Of a stretch of 64,000 bases of DNA, positions 36,057-43,044 are shown in pieces. Made by a program: the position numbers and the translations under genes. Source of the stretch: Shouchella rhizosphaerae (GTDB taxonomy: Bacteria; Bacillota; Bacilli; Bacillales; Bacillaceae_D). Location: assembly GCF_900142675.1 (NCBI RefSeq), contig NZ_FRBS01000002.1, positions 124,001 to 188,000 of the forward strand. The letters run 5' to 3'. The first letter of the stretch is position 1; each line of letters begins with the position of its first letter. The notes under the pieces are model-generated. The model ran no database searches. It saw only the letters and a program-made list of their open reading frames with translations, and was not told the origin of the DNA.

Positions 36057-36461
36057 TTACTCAGCCTCGTCTAGATGCAATAATTCCTTTATGCGCTCCG
36101 AGTCCTTTTCAGAGACTGAATAATACTGATCTTCTTCAATACCCCGACGAAAAGTAATAGTAGAATTATTGTCAAACCAAAGATAAACCAACATCACCAT
36201 CGTCGAGTTATCCCCGTTATTTATGTGAATAACACTATCAGGATATCCCTCTGTAGAGGCCGGCTCTTCGCTAATAGCCGACTCATGAATAATGGCCTTA
36301 AATTCATTAATTGTGTCTGGGTCTTTGATTGTCTTCTCCTCGTTAAAAACAATTTGATCATCACTTTGGTAAGAACCGATTAACAACTCCTCACCATTTG
36401 AACACCCAGACATAGACATAAAAAATACTACTGCTAAAAGAGCGCTAATTTTCCAATGCAT
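36057..36461 (-). CDS. Small lipoprotein, hypothetical
   Basis: The 134-residue product has a signal peptide and lipobox M-S-G-C; the acidic mature part has no recognised domain. AAAGGAGGG precedes the ATG at 36461. It is on the same strand as the lipase cassette but beyond that cassette's terminator, so it is probably a separate unit. Its size and anchoring would also fit an extra immunity protein, though nothing links it in sequence to the paralogs at 38826-41341. The 270 bases between 36462 and 36733 hold nothing supportable. Confidence 0.6.
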   Translation of the reverse strand: MHWKISALLAVVFFMSMSGCSNGEELLIGSYQSDDQIVFNEEKTIKDPDTINEFKAIIHESAISEEPASTEGYPDSVIHINNGDNSTMVMLVYLWFDNNSTITFRRGIEEDQYYSVSEKDSERIKELLHLDEAE

Positions 36462-36732
36462 AACGACCCTCCTTTTATTAAAATAATACAATATTTTCAT
36501 TTCATTTCTATAAAAAGGTTTGTCTTATTTATTATTCAGGTGAGTTGAAGGGGGGACTAGCGTTGTTGTTCCTCTTTCTTAATAGAGGTGATGTTCGCTT
36601 TTGGTAGTAGTGATAGGCCCTGTGGCTTCTTGCTTGCCTCTGTGAAGGAGCAGGGGCCAGTTTAGAAATGTAAGTAGGATAGGCTGCATGAAAAAGCAAC
36701 TTGACGGGATGAGGCAGTAGCCTAAAGACAAA

Positions 36733-36776
36733 GTGAAAAGGAACAGCGCACATTTTTCTGCACCATTCCTTTTCAC
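36733..36776 (-). terminator. Terminator of the lipase cassette
   Basis: GTGAAAAGGAA (36733-36743) pairs perfectly with TTCCTTTTCAC (36766-36776). On the minus strand TTTGTCTTT follows. The stop codon of the last cassette gene (36773-36775) lies inside the stem. Confidence 0.65.
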
Positions 36777-37159
36777 AAAAGGCCAGGCCCTCTATTTGAC
36801 AAACGCTCAGTAAGCCGGTCCAGCGCGTCTTGGTCCATTTCTGTATGAATGTCGTACTTTTGTTTATGGTAATCAGCGACAGTGTTCCCTAACGTTGCGG
36901 TATGGAGGAAAATGGCATTGCGAACAAACAACCCTTTTGTTTGCTCAGAGGAAATCTGGAATTCGAGGCGTTCCCTCAAACGATCCGCAAACTTGCCTTC
37001 TTGCCCTTCAAGGCAAGTTAACGCATGGGTGAGTTGGTCGGTGCCTGTCTCCATTTGTTCTTGGGCCTGGTTAGGCTGTCGCCGTACATCTTCTTCAAAG
37101 CCGCTTTGATTAAAAGGAAAGCGGTAGGTACCCACATTCGGATTTAGCCAATCAAACAA
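36773..37159 (-). CDS. Small helical partner protein of the lipase toxin
   Basis: The 128-residue protein starts with TTG 8 bases after AAGGGGG and lies only 12 bases downstream of the lipase-like gene, so the two are co-expressed. After a short proline/phenylalanine-rich start it is predicted almost wholly helical and acidic (about 20-125), with a single cysteine. No signal peptide. In type VII secretion, small helical proteins encoded beside LXG-type effectors pair with their helical domain and guide export; this protein fits that role by position, size and composition. No known family was recognised, so the role is inferred. Confidence 0.55.
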   Translation of the reverse strand: MFDWLNPNVGTYRFPFNQSGFEEDVRRQPNQAQEQMETGTDQLTHALTCLEGQEGKFADRLRERLEFQISSEQTKGLFVRNAIFLHTATLGNTVADYHKQKYDIHTEMDQDALDRLTERLSNRGPGLL

Positions 37160-37171
37160 CGATATTCCCCC

Positions 37172-38815
37172 TTACTTAATTGATTGAGCCAATGCTTCAT
37201 CAGCCGCAAACAATCCACGCAAATTTTCTTTGTAGTCAAGCACCAATTGTTCTAGCTCGCGCATATCCAACTCATACATCTCAATAATTCCGTCGATTTG
37301 TTCAACCGCACTGGAGGGAACAGGATCAAACTCCTTGCGGAAAGTCACCCCTGTTGGCTTGCGGATGGCATCCTTGGAATACGTATGGCCTGCTTCTTGC
37401 AAAAACGCGCGCCAATTCGCTTCTTTGTTGCTCATCATTCCTTCGACCCGCTCCCGTTGTTCGAATATCCGTTCATGAAGTTCCATATTACGGTAGTGAT
37501 AAAGAAGGCCAAGAGCCTCGCGCTTTTGTTCCAGTGCCCCTTCCATGGCTTGCAACGCGTTAACAAGACTGTCTTCATCAACGAGGATGTGTGTACCTGT
37601 CCCAGGCTCAAGCCGGTACGTGACCGGTTGATGGCCAGGCTGGTCATACAGTTCAATTAATGTCCCGATGCTATGCAAATCAAATTGCTCCTTGGCATTG
37701 ATTACAGCAAGCACTTTTTCATAGACGGCTGTATTTTTTAAGGCCCATAACCCGCCGACGATATGGCCAAGCCCTACCTCCTCTTTCAGGCGTTCATTTA
37801 CAGATTCAGGCATGTCTGAAAGCGCTGCCCACGGATTGTCTTTAGCTTTGCCGATTAATTCTGAAAGCTCGGCAACCGTCATTTCCTCGCCAATGATCGT
37901 GATAAATTGCAAAAGATGATTGATATTGGCGTTATAGGCAACCCGATCTAAATCTGCATTTATGCCAAGTCCAAGAGAAACAAACGTACCAAACATAGGG
38001 GGTCTGGAAAATACCTCCGTTAATCCAGGCCACGGCGTCCTTGGCGTCAGCACATCAGGAAATTCAGGCGTTTCCATATCGCCTAAGTAATGAATGCTTG
38101 CCCCTGGATAAAACGTATACGGAATCGATTGAGCGTAAAGAGGCTCCCCTTTCACTCGTGTATGGCTAATGGCGTTCGCTTCAGCGGCATAAAAGTCGCG
38201 AGCAAGGAGAACGAGCTCTTCTTCGGGTATGTCGGAGATGTCTAATACATCTGTGGCGCTTTCTAAGTAATCAACAAAATCACTGTCTAAAGAGGCGAGT
38301 TGTTTTAAGTTAACAGGCGCATCATTCAGACCGCGTACATCATCAAAGTTTTTTTCAATTAAAGCGACACTAACAATCAAATGGCCTCCGAGGGAATGGC
38401 CATCGCCATAGCGCTTAATACCGTTTGTATTTATGTTTGTTTCAACTTCTTCAATGAAATCAAGAGCATCCTCGATTTGCTCATCTGAAACACCTGCAAC
38501 AACACCAAAAGCATCGTAAACGACATCTTCGGGTGCATCGAGATCAACTTCAGTACCACGAAAAATGTAGTAAACGTCGTTAATGTCTTTTTCTTCGTTG
38601 TAGTGGTGAATCGCAGCACTGTCAAAGCCAGACTCGTTGCCGATAGGGGAGTCAATATTTTCGCCACTGCTTTTATATATCGTAATGTCGTTGTAGTCGA
38701 TGTCGGTAATGTTATAAGAATCCAACACCTTTTTAAGGGAGTCAATATCCAATGGCTTTCCACTTTCATACTGGAGAGCGGTAAGAGCATTGCGGGTATT
38801 ATCCTCAAACGCCAT
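37172..38815 (-). CDS. Lipase-domain protein with helical C-terminus, probable secreted toxin
   Basis: The 547-residue protein has no signal peptide. Residues about 1-260 look like a class-3/DUF6792-type lipase: V-Y-Y-I-F-R-G-T-E (81-89), the nucleophile elbow G-H-S-L-G-G-H with Ser141, N-D-A-P-V-N (164-169), and P-G-A-S-I-H-Y-L-G with His242 as a likely catalytic histidine. Residues about 420-547 are long charged helices resembling a type VII (LXG-like) targeting domain placed at the C-terminus, the reversed order known from staphylococcal TslA. The ATG overlaps closely with the preceding paralog: the ribosome binding site AGGTGA is formed at its stop codon, 10 bases upstream, so translation is coupled. 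Toxin function and export route are inferences. Confidence 0.7.
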   Translation of the reverse strand: MAFEDNTRNALTALQYESGKPLDIDSLKKVLDSYNITDIDYNDITIYKSSGENIDSPIGNESGFDSAAIHHYNEEKDINDVYYIFRGTEVDLDAPEDVVYDAFGVVAGVSDEQIEDALDFIEEVETNINTNGIKRYGDGHSLGGHLIVSVALIEKNFDDVRGLNDAPVNLKQLASLDSDFVDYLESATDVLDISDIPEEELVLLARDFYAAEANAISHTRVKGEPLYAQSIPYTFYPGASIHYLGDMETPEFPDVLTPRTPWPGLTEVFSRPPMFGTFVSLGLGINADLDRVAYNANINHLLQFITIIGEEMTVAELSELIGKAKDNPWAALSDMPESVNERLKEEVGLGHIVGGLWALKNTAVYEKVLAVINAKEQFDLHSIGTLIELYDQPGHQPVTYRLEPGTGTHILVDEDSLVNALQAMEGALEQKREALGLLYHYRNMELHERIFEQRERVEGMMSNKEANWRAFLQEAGHTYSKDAIRKPTGVTFRKEFDPVPSSAVEQIDGIIEMYELDMRELEQLVLDYKENLRGLFAADEALAQSIK

Positions 38816-38825
38816 TTAAATTCAC

Positions 38826-39488
38826 CTACTTTCGGAAGCGAATGTTTTGAATAAGTGTATCAAAAAAGCGGCTTTCTTGGTCGTTGTTGATCTCACAGGC
38901 GACTCCATCTTTGCATGCGAGGCGGTAAGTAATGACAATAAATTCTTCAGTGTCATTGCTTTGCACTAAAGCAAAATAGCGATTGGCGAAATGGTCGTTC
39001 GGATCATACGTAACTCCCTTTTTATCTTTTAGTGTGAAATAGGAGGAGCCATAGTAAATGGTTACTTCATCTGTTTGAAGCTGTTCATACTGTTGTTCGT
39101 AACTAAGGTCCTCTAAAAGTCGATTTAGTTGTAGATGTGCTCTGTGCTCTGTCATGTTGTCTCGGTATTTTAGTTGAATGTGCCCTCGAAACCCAGATTC
39201 ATTCACATTCTTTTCATACATATTCAGAGACTCAAAATGGCGCTTGCTTTCGTATTGAACTGGGTCATCCGAAAGATAATACCCCGCGGGAAACCACATG
39301 GAAAAGTTGTTTTTTTCTGATTGAAAATAATGGAAGCCTTCGTCTATTTCGACCTCTGGGTCAAGAAAGCTACTCGTAAAATCATCTGTTAAGGCGATAT
39401 CGTCTGAACCGTTTAGTGCGAACGCCATGGCGACCCCTCCTCCTAATGCAATCAAGACAACGATCGGAATCCAAATGCCTTTTTTCAT
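38826..39488 (-). CDS. Membrane-anchored paralog 1, candidate immunity protein
   Basis: The 220-residue protein has one N-terminal membrane helix (about 5-25, K-K-G-I-W-I-P then L-G-G-G-V-A-M-A) and an outer-face domain with Y-F-Q-S-E-K-N-N-F-S-M-W-F-P-A-G-Y-Y, T-I-Y-Y-G-S-S-Y and G-V-T-Y-D-P. Two cysteines six residues apart near the end (C-x5-C) could form a disulfide. It is the copy directly before the lipase-like gene; their stop and start are 10 bases apart. N-terminal 70 residues are almost the same in all three paralogs, while the middle is diverged. Facing outward beside a lipase toxin gene suggests immunity. Start: second of two ATGs after AAGGTGG. Confidence 0.7.
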   Translation of the reverse strand: MKKGIWIPIVVLIALGGGVAMAFALNGSDDIALTDDFTSSFLDPEVEIDEGFHYFQSEKNNFSMWFPAGYYLSDDPVQYESKRHFESLNMYEKNVNESGFRGHIQLKYRDNMTEHRAHLQLNRLLEDLSYEQQYEQLQTDEVTIYYGSSYFTLKDKKGVTYDPNDHFANRYFALVQSNDTEEFIVITYRLACKDGVACEINNDQESRFFDTLIQNIRFRK

Positions 39489-39718
39489 CATCCATCCCAC
39501 CTTCACTCTCACGCCACCTGGTGTTTAGTTTTATCATAGAAAAGACAAAGGGAAAATTCCACTAGTACCCGCAATAAATGGAAAAAAGGCGCTTTAGGCA
39601 TAGTGAAATAGTCTTAATTTTTGAGCATATCGTTAAAGATAGAATCAAGGTTTAGAGGGGAAAAGCTACTGCAGGTGATAGGGAGTTTGTTTGGATTTAA
39701 ACAGCAAAGGGAGGATGG

Positions 39719-39730
39719 TCTCAAGGCCAT
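39719..39730 (-). repeat. Short decayed start of a lipase gene copy
   Basis: Past the stop of paralog 2 the minus strand repeats the junction GTGAATTTAAATGGC and then T-T-G-A-G, as at the real lipase start, before similarity ends. It is a remnant of about 12 bases. Confidence 0.45.
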
Positions 39731-39740
39731 TTAAATTCAC

Positions 39741-40409
39741 CTACTTTTGGAAGCGAATGCTTTGAATAAGTGTATTGAAAAAGCGGCTTTCTTGTTCATC
39801 GTTGATGGTACATGTTTCTTCTTCCTTGCAATATAACTCATAATCAACAACCATGAATTCTTTAAGGTCAGGGCTTTGAACCAACGCAAAATATTGATTA
39901 GCAGAGTGCGTTGCCGGATCGTAAGTCACGCCTCTTTTTCCTTCCAAGGTATAGTAGGAAGAGCCGTAATAGATCGTTGCAGTTTCTGTTTGAAGTTCTT
40001 CATACTGGTCATTAAACCCAAAGGCTTTTAGTAGAATTTGTAATTGTATCTCAGCATCATGTTCTATCATATTGCCACGGTACTTTAATTGAATAAATCC
40101 CCAGTACTCTTTTTCGTTAGAATGTGATTGATCTTCATGGATATTGAGAAATTCAAAATGGTCTTTACTTTCGTAACCGACAGGATCATTTTCGATGTAA
40201 TACCCCGCAGGAAACCACATGGAAAAGTTGTTTTTTTCTGATTGAAAGTAATGGAAGCCTTCATCAGTTTCGACCTCCGTGTCAAGAAAGCTACTTGTAA
40301 AATCATCTGTTAAGGCGATATCGTCTGAACCGTTGAGTGCGAACGCCATAACGACCCCTCCTCCTAATACAATCAAGACAACGATCGGAATCCAAATGCC
40401 TTTTTTCAT
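39741..40409 (-). CDS. Membrane-anchored paralog 2, candidate immunity protein
   Basis: The 222-residue protein shares the anchor helix, the M-W-F-P-A-G-Y-Y block, Y-Y-G-S-S-Y-Y-T-L-E-G-K-R-G-V-T-Y-D-P and the C-x5-C pair with paralogs 1 and 3; it is closest to paralog 3 in the second half. It is followed by a decayed lipase-gene start rather than by a complete toxin gene. The upstream spacer (40428-40535) is a near copy of the spacers before the other paralogs, so whole units were duplicated. Orphan immunity against related toxins is the inferred role. Confidence 0.65.
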   Translation of the reverse strand: MKKGIWIPIVVLIVLGGGVVMAFALNGSDDIALTDDFTSSFLDTEVETDEGFHYFQSEKNNFSMWFPAGYYIENDPVGYESKDHFEFLNIHEDQSHSNEKEYWGFIQLKYRGNMIEHDAEIQLQILLKAFGFNDQYEELQTETATIYYGSSYYTLEGKRGVTYDPATHSANQYFALVQSPDLKEFMVVDYELYCKEEETCTINDEQESRFFNTLIQSIRFQK

Positions 40410-40630
40410 CATCCATCCCACCTTCACTCTCGCGCCACCTGGTGTTTAGTTTTATCATAGAAAAGACAAAGGGAAAATTCCACTAGTACCCGCAATAAAT
40501 GGAAAAAAGGAGCTTTAGAAGTAGTGAAATAGTCTTCATTTTTAAACGTGTTGTTAAAAATGGAGTTAAGGTTTAGGAGGGGAAGCTACCAGTGTTGTGG
40601 AGAAGGTGGACTGTGTTGATGCTAACTGCG

Positions 40631-40659
40631 GCATTGCGGGTATTATCTTCAAACCCCAT
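40631..40659 (-). repeat. Nine-to-ten-codon stub of a second lipase gene
   Basis: The minus strand encodes M-G-F-E-D-N-T-R-N-A directly after paralog 3, matching M-A-F-E-D-N-T-R-N-A of the lipase-like protein, with the same ribosome binding site junction. Similarity stops abruptly after that. This shows that a second toxin gene once followed paralog 3 and was deleted. Confidence 0.75.
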
Positions 40660-40669
40660 TTAAATTCAC

Positions 40670-41341
40670 CTACTTTTGGAAGCGAATGCTTTGAATAAGA
40701 GTATCGAAAAAACGGCTTTCTCTTTCGTTGTTGACTTCACAGGACTCATAATCATCGCATAATATACGGTAATCGACAGTAATAAATTCCTTAGCATCGT
40801 GGCTTTGAACCAACGCAAAGTATTGATTAGCAGAGTGCGTTGCCGGATCGTAAGTCACGCCTCTTTTTCCTTCCAAAGTATAATAGGAAGAGCCATAATA
40901 GATCGTTGCATTTTCTGTTTGAAGTTCTTCATACTGATCATTAAACCCTAAATCTTCTAGTAAAATTTGAAGTTGTATCTTAGCCTCATGTTCTGACACG
41001 TTATTCTCGTACGTGAGTTGAATGTACCCTGTATACCCTCTGTCCTTTGAAGTAGTAGTTTCTTCTTCATAGATATTGAGAAATTCAAAATGGTCTTTAC
41101 TTTCATAACGGACGGGATCATCTTCAATGTAATACCCAGCAGGAAACCACATGGAAAAGTTGTTTTTTTCGGATTGAAAATAATGGAACCCGTCATCAGT
41201 TTCGACCTCTGGGTCAAGAAAGCTACTTGTAAAATCATCTGTTAAGGCGATATCATCTGAACCGTTGAGTGCGAACGCCATGGCGACCCCTCCTCCTAAT
41301 GCAATCAAGACAACGATCGGAATCCAAATGCCTTTTTTCAT
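40670..41341 (-). CDS. Membrane-anchored paralog 3, candidate immunity protein
   Basis: The 223-residue protein has the same anchor helix and outer domain as paralogs 1 and 2, with a threonine-rich variable stretch near residue 95 and the C-x5-C pair near the end. The second of two adjacent ATGs (41341) after AAGGTGG is taken as start; an in-frame extension to 41548 runs through the duplicated spacer and is not credible. It is followed by the best-preserved lipase-gene stub and preceded by a remnant of a fourth copy. Confidence 0.65.
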   Translation of the reverse strand: MKKGIWIPIVVLIALGGGVAMAFALNGSDDIALTDDFTSSFLDPEVETDDGFHYFQSEKNNFSMWFPAGYYIEDDPVRYESKDHFEFLNIYEEETTTSKDRGYTGYIQLTYENNVSEHEAKIQLQILLEDLGFNDQYEELQTENATIYYGSSYYTLEGKRGVTYDPATHSANQYFALVQSHDAKEFITVDYRILCDDYESCEVNNERESRFFDTLIQSIRFQK

Positions 41342-41364
41342 CATCCATCCCACCTTCGCTCCCG

Positions 41365-41480
41365 CCATGTGGTGTTTAGTTTTATCATAGAAAAGACAAA
41401 GGGAAAATTCCACTAGTACCCGCAATAAATGGAAAAACGGCGCTTTAGGCATAGTGAAATAGTCTTCATTTTTAAACGTG
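41365..41480 (-). repeat. Duplicated spacer of the immunity array (also at 39525-39630 and 40440-40545)
   Basis: A block of about 100 bases running from GTGTTTAGTTTTATCATAG through GACAAAGGGAAAATTCCAC and CCCGCAATAAATGG to GTGAAATAGTCTT occurs before each of the three paralogs with few changes. It presumably carries the promoter or leader of each unit and marks the duplication unit boundary. Confidence 0.7.
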
Positions 41481-41571
41481 TTGTTAAAAATGGAGTTAAG
41501 GTTTAGGGGGAAAGCAACTGAGTGTGATGGGGAAGTTTTGTGTCGCATTCTAACCGTGGATTGCGAAGGTT

Positions 41572-41626
41572 GGTCTCATGGCCCATCTCTTTTTCACCTA
41601 CTTTTTGAAGCGAATGTTTTGAATAC
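41572..41626 (-). pseudogene. Remnant of a fourth paralog (last codons) plus lipase start scar
   Basis: Bases 41595-41626 on the minus strand read as the last ten codons of the paralogs (Q-N-I-R-F-K-K-stop followed by GTGAA), and an ATG-like scar follows at 41584-41586, in the same order as in the complete units. Nothing upstream of 41630 is recognisable as the rest of the gene. Confidence 0.55.
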
Positions 41627-41805
41627 GGTTCATTATTGTCCGTCATTATGGGCGGTGGTGGACTATCTCTTTTCCCTTTTCAACTAACGGCCTTTGTTTA
41701 GAGACTAATGGATTAATTAAACTAATATATCAGAAATAGTTTTTAAAAATAGCTTGAAAGATATTTTAAATCGGATTACTTTATCTAAGAAAGGAGAATT
41801 AAAAT

Positions 41806-42255
41806 ATGAAAATAACTATTGAAGAATTACCTGAATCCAGGATTGCTTATTTCCGAAATGTTGGGGAGTATGGTGAAAAGCAAAACAAAAAATTAATGGA
41901 GAATTTTAAAAAGTGGGCAAAATTAAATGGTGTGTTTGATGATTCTATAATTTTAGGCATACCGCGAGATAACCCAGAGATTACTCCTAAAGAGGAGTGT
42001 CGTTATGATGTTTGCGTTGTTATAAATAAAGATTTTAATGTGACAAAACCAGCTCATATTGGAGAATTTTCTGGTGGGAAATACGCTGTTTTTTTGCTTG
42101 ACCATACAAAAGAGGCAGTCAGTGAATTTTGGGGCAATATTTTTTCTGAGATCGAAAGAAATAATCTATCAATAAGAGAACAACCAATTATAGAAAGATA
42201 TACTTCACAAATGATTGATAATCATTTGTGTGAAATATTAGTTCCTATACAGTAA
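41806..42255 (+). CDS. GyrI-like effector-binding domain protein
   Basis: The 149-residue protein resembles the GyrI-like small-molecule-binding domain (the C-terminal part of Rob/AraC-type regulators and SbmC): an early L-P-E-S-R-I-A-Y-F-R-N-V-G-E-Y-G, the central R-Y-D-V-C-V-V and G-G-K-Y-A-V-F-L-L-D-H. It has no DNA-binding domain, so it probably binds or sequesters a toxic compound or serves as a stand-alone ligand domain. Codon use is clearly more A+T-rich than in flanking genes, suggesting acquisition. AAAGGAG precedes the ATG. Confidence 0.82.
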   Translation: MKITIEELPESRIAYFRNVGEYGEKQNKKLMENFKKWAKLNGVFDDSIILGIPRDNPEITPKEECRYDVCVVINKDFNVTKPAHIGEFSGGKYAVFLLDHTKEAVSEFWGNIFSEIERNNLSIREQPIIERYTSQMIDNHLCEILVPIQ

Positions 42256-42445
42256 CGAAGCGGGGACATTTCCTACTTTCTATTTAAAGGACGAACAACT
42301 GACACACCTACTATGTATTTCAGATCTAACTGCAGAAACCACCATAAGAAAATGACACAGATATGATGTTTAAATGTTATAACTTTAATATCTTATTAAT
42401 TTTGAAATTTATTTAAATTGGATCTAAAAAAAGCGAAAAGAAGGG

Positions 42446-42474
42446 TTGCGGTTAGGAGACATTTACTGTATCAT
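42446..42474 (+). promoter_or_regulatory. Sigma-A promoter of thrZ
   Basis: TTGCGG (42446-42451) and TATCAT (42469-42474) have a 17-base spacer and lie just upstream of the first T-box leader. Confidence 0.6.
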
Positions 42475-42509
42475 GTAAAACAATTTAATGTTATCGTTTG
42501 ATTTTTCAA

Positions 42510-42750
42510 AAGCACTGATAAGGACATGAGTTACTTTTTACGGTTTCCAGAGAGGGAAGGAGAGCTGAAATCTTCCTAACGCAGGAGAGTAACTTACCAC
42601 CTTTGAGCTGTATTGGAGAATGAAGTACCCAATACCGTCTATGCTACGTTACAGCACCAGAGCCGTAAGTTCTTTTTACTTATGGGAAATTGGGTGGAAC
42701 CACGGGTAGAACGCACTCGTCCCTTCTTGGGGGATGAGTGCATTTTTGTG
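42510..42750 (+). promoter_or_regulatory. T-box leader 1 (threonine-specific)
   Basis: The stem I region begins at the A-G-A-G-A-G-G-G-A-A-G-G stretch near 42549. The candidate specifier ACC (Thr) is at 42596-42598, followed by A and the usual CCTTTGAGCTG. The T-box TGGGTGGAACCACGGG is at 42691-42706, and a terminator GCACTCGTCCC...GGGGGATGAGTGC with a T-run follows at 42713-42746. Uncharged tRNA-Thr would favour the antiterminator and allow transcription to continue. Confidence 0.9.
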
Positions 42751-42764
42751 TTTTGACAATTACA

Positions 42765-43016
42765 AAGCAAGAGCGATGAAAAGGACAGGAATTATTTTTA
42801 CGGTTTTCAGAGAGGGAAGGGTAAGCTGTGATCTTCCTAGCTTAGGAAAATAATTTACCACCTTTGAGCTGTATTGGGGAACTTAGTATCTAATACCGTT
42901 TATGCTACGTTACAGCACCAAAGCCATAAGTTTTTCTTTTTAGCTTATGGGAAATTGGGTGGAACCACGGGTAGAACGCACTCGTCCCTTCTTGAGGGAT
43001 GGGTGTGTTTTTTTTT
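42765..43016 (+). promoter_or_regulatory. T-box leader 2 (threonine-specific)
   Basis: A second complete copy with the same elements: candidate specifier ACC at 42857-42859, T-box TGGGTGGAACCACGGG at 42956-42971, terminator at 42976-43016 ending in a run of eight or more T. It is clearly a tandem duplicate of leader 1. A TTGACA near 42753 lacks a good -10 box, so both leaders probably share one promoter. Confidence 0.9.
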
Positions 43017-43044
43017 ATTTACTTTAAAAGGAGTGTTTCTTGTT

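Noticed and set aside
41365-41548. N-terminal extension of immunity paralog 3 to 41548
   Set aside because: It would translate the duplicated spacer, and the other two paralogs start after the same binding site at their second ATG.
42746-42785. Second promoter (TTGACA near 42753) between the two T-boxes
   Set aside because: No acceptable -10 box at 16-18 bases; it is probably chance.
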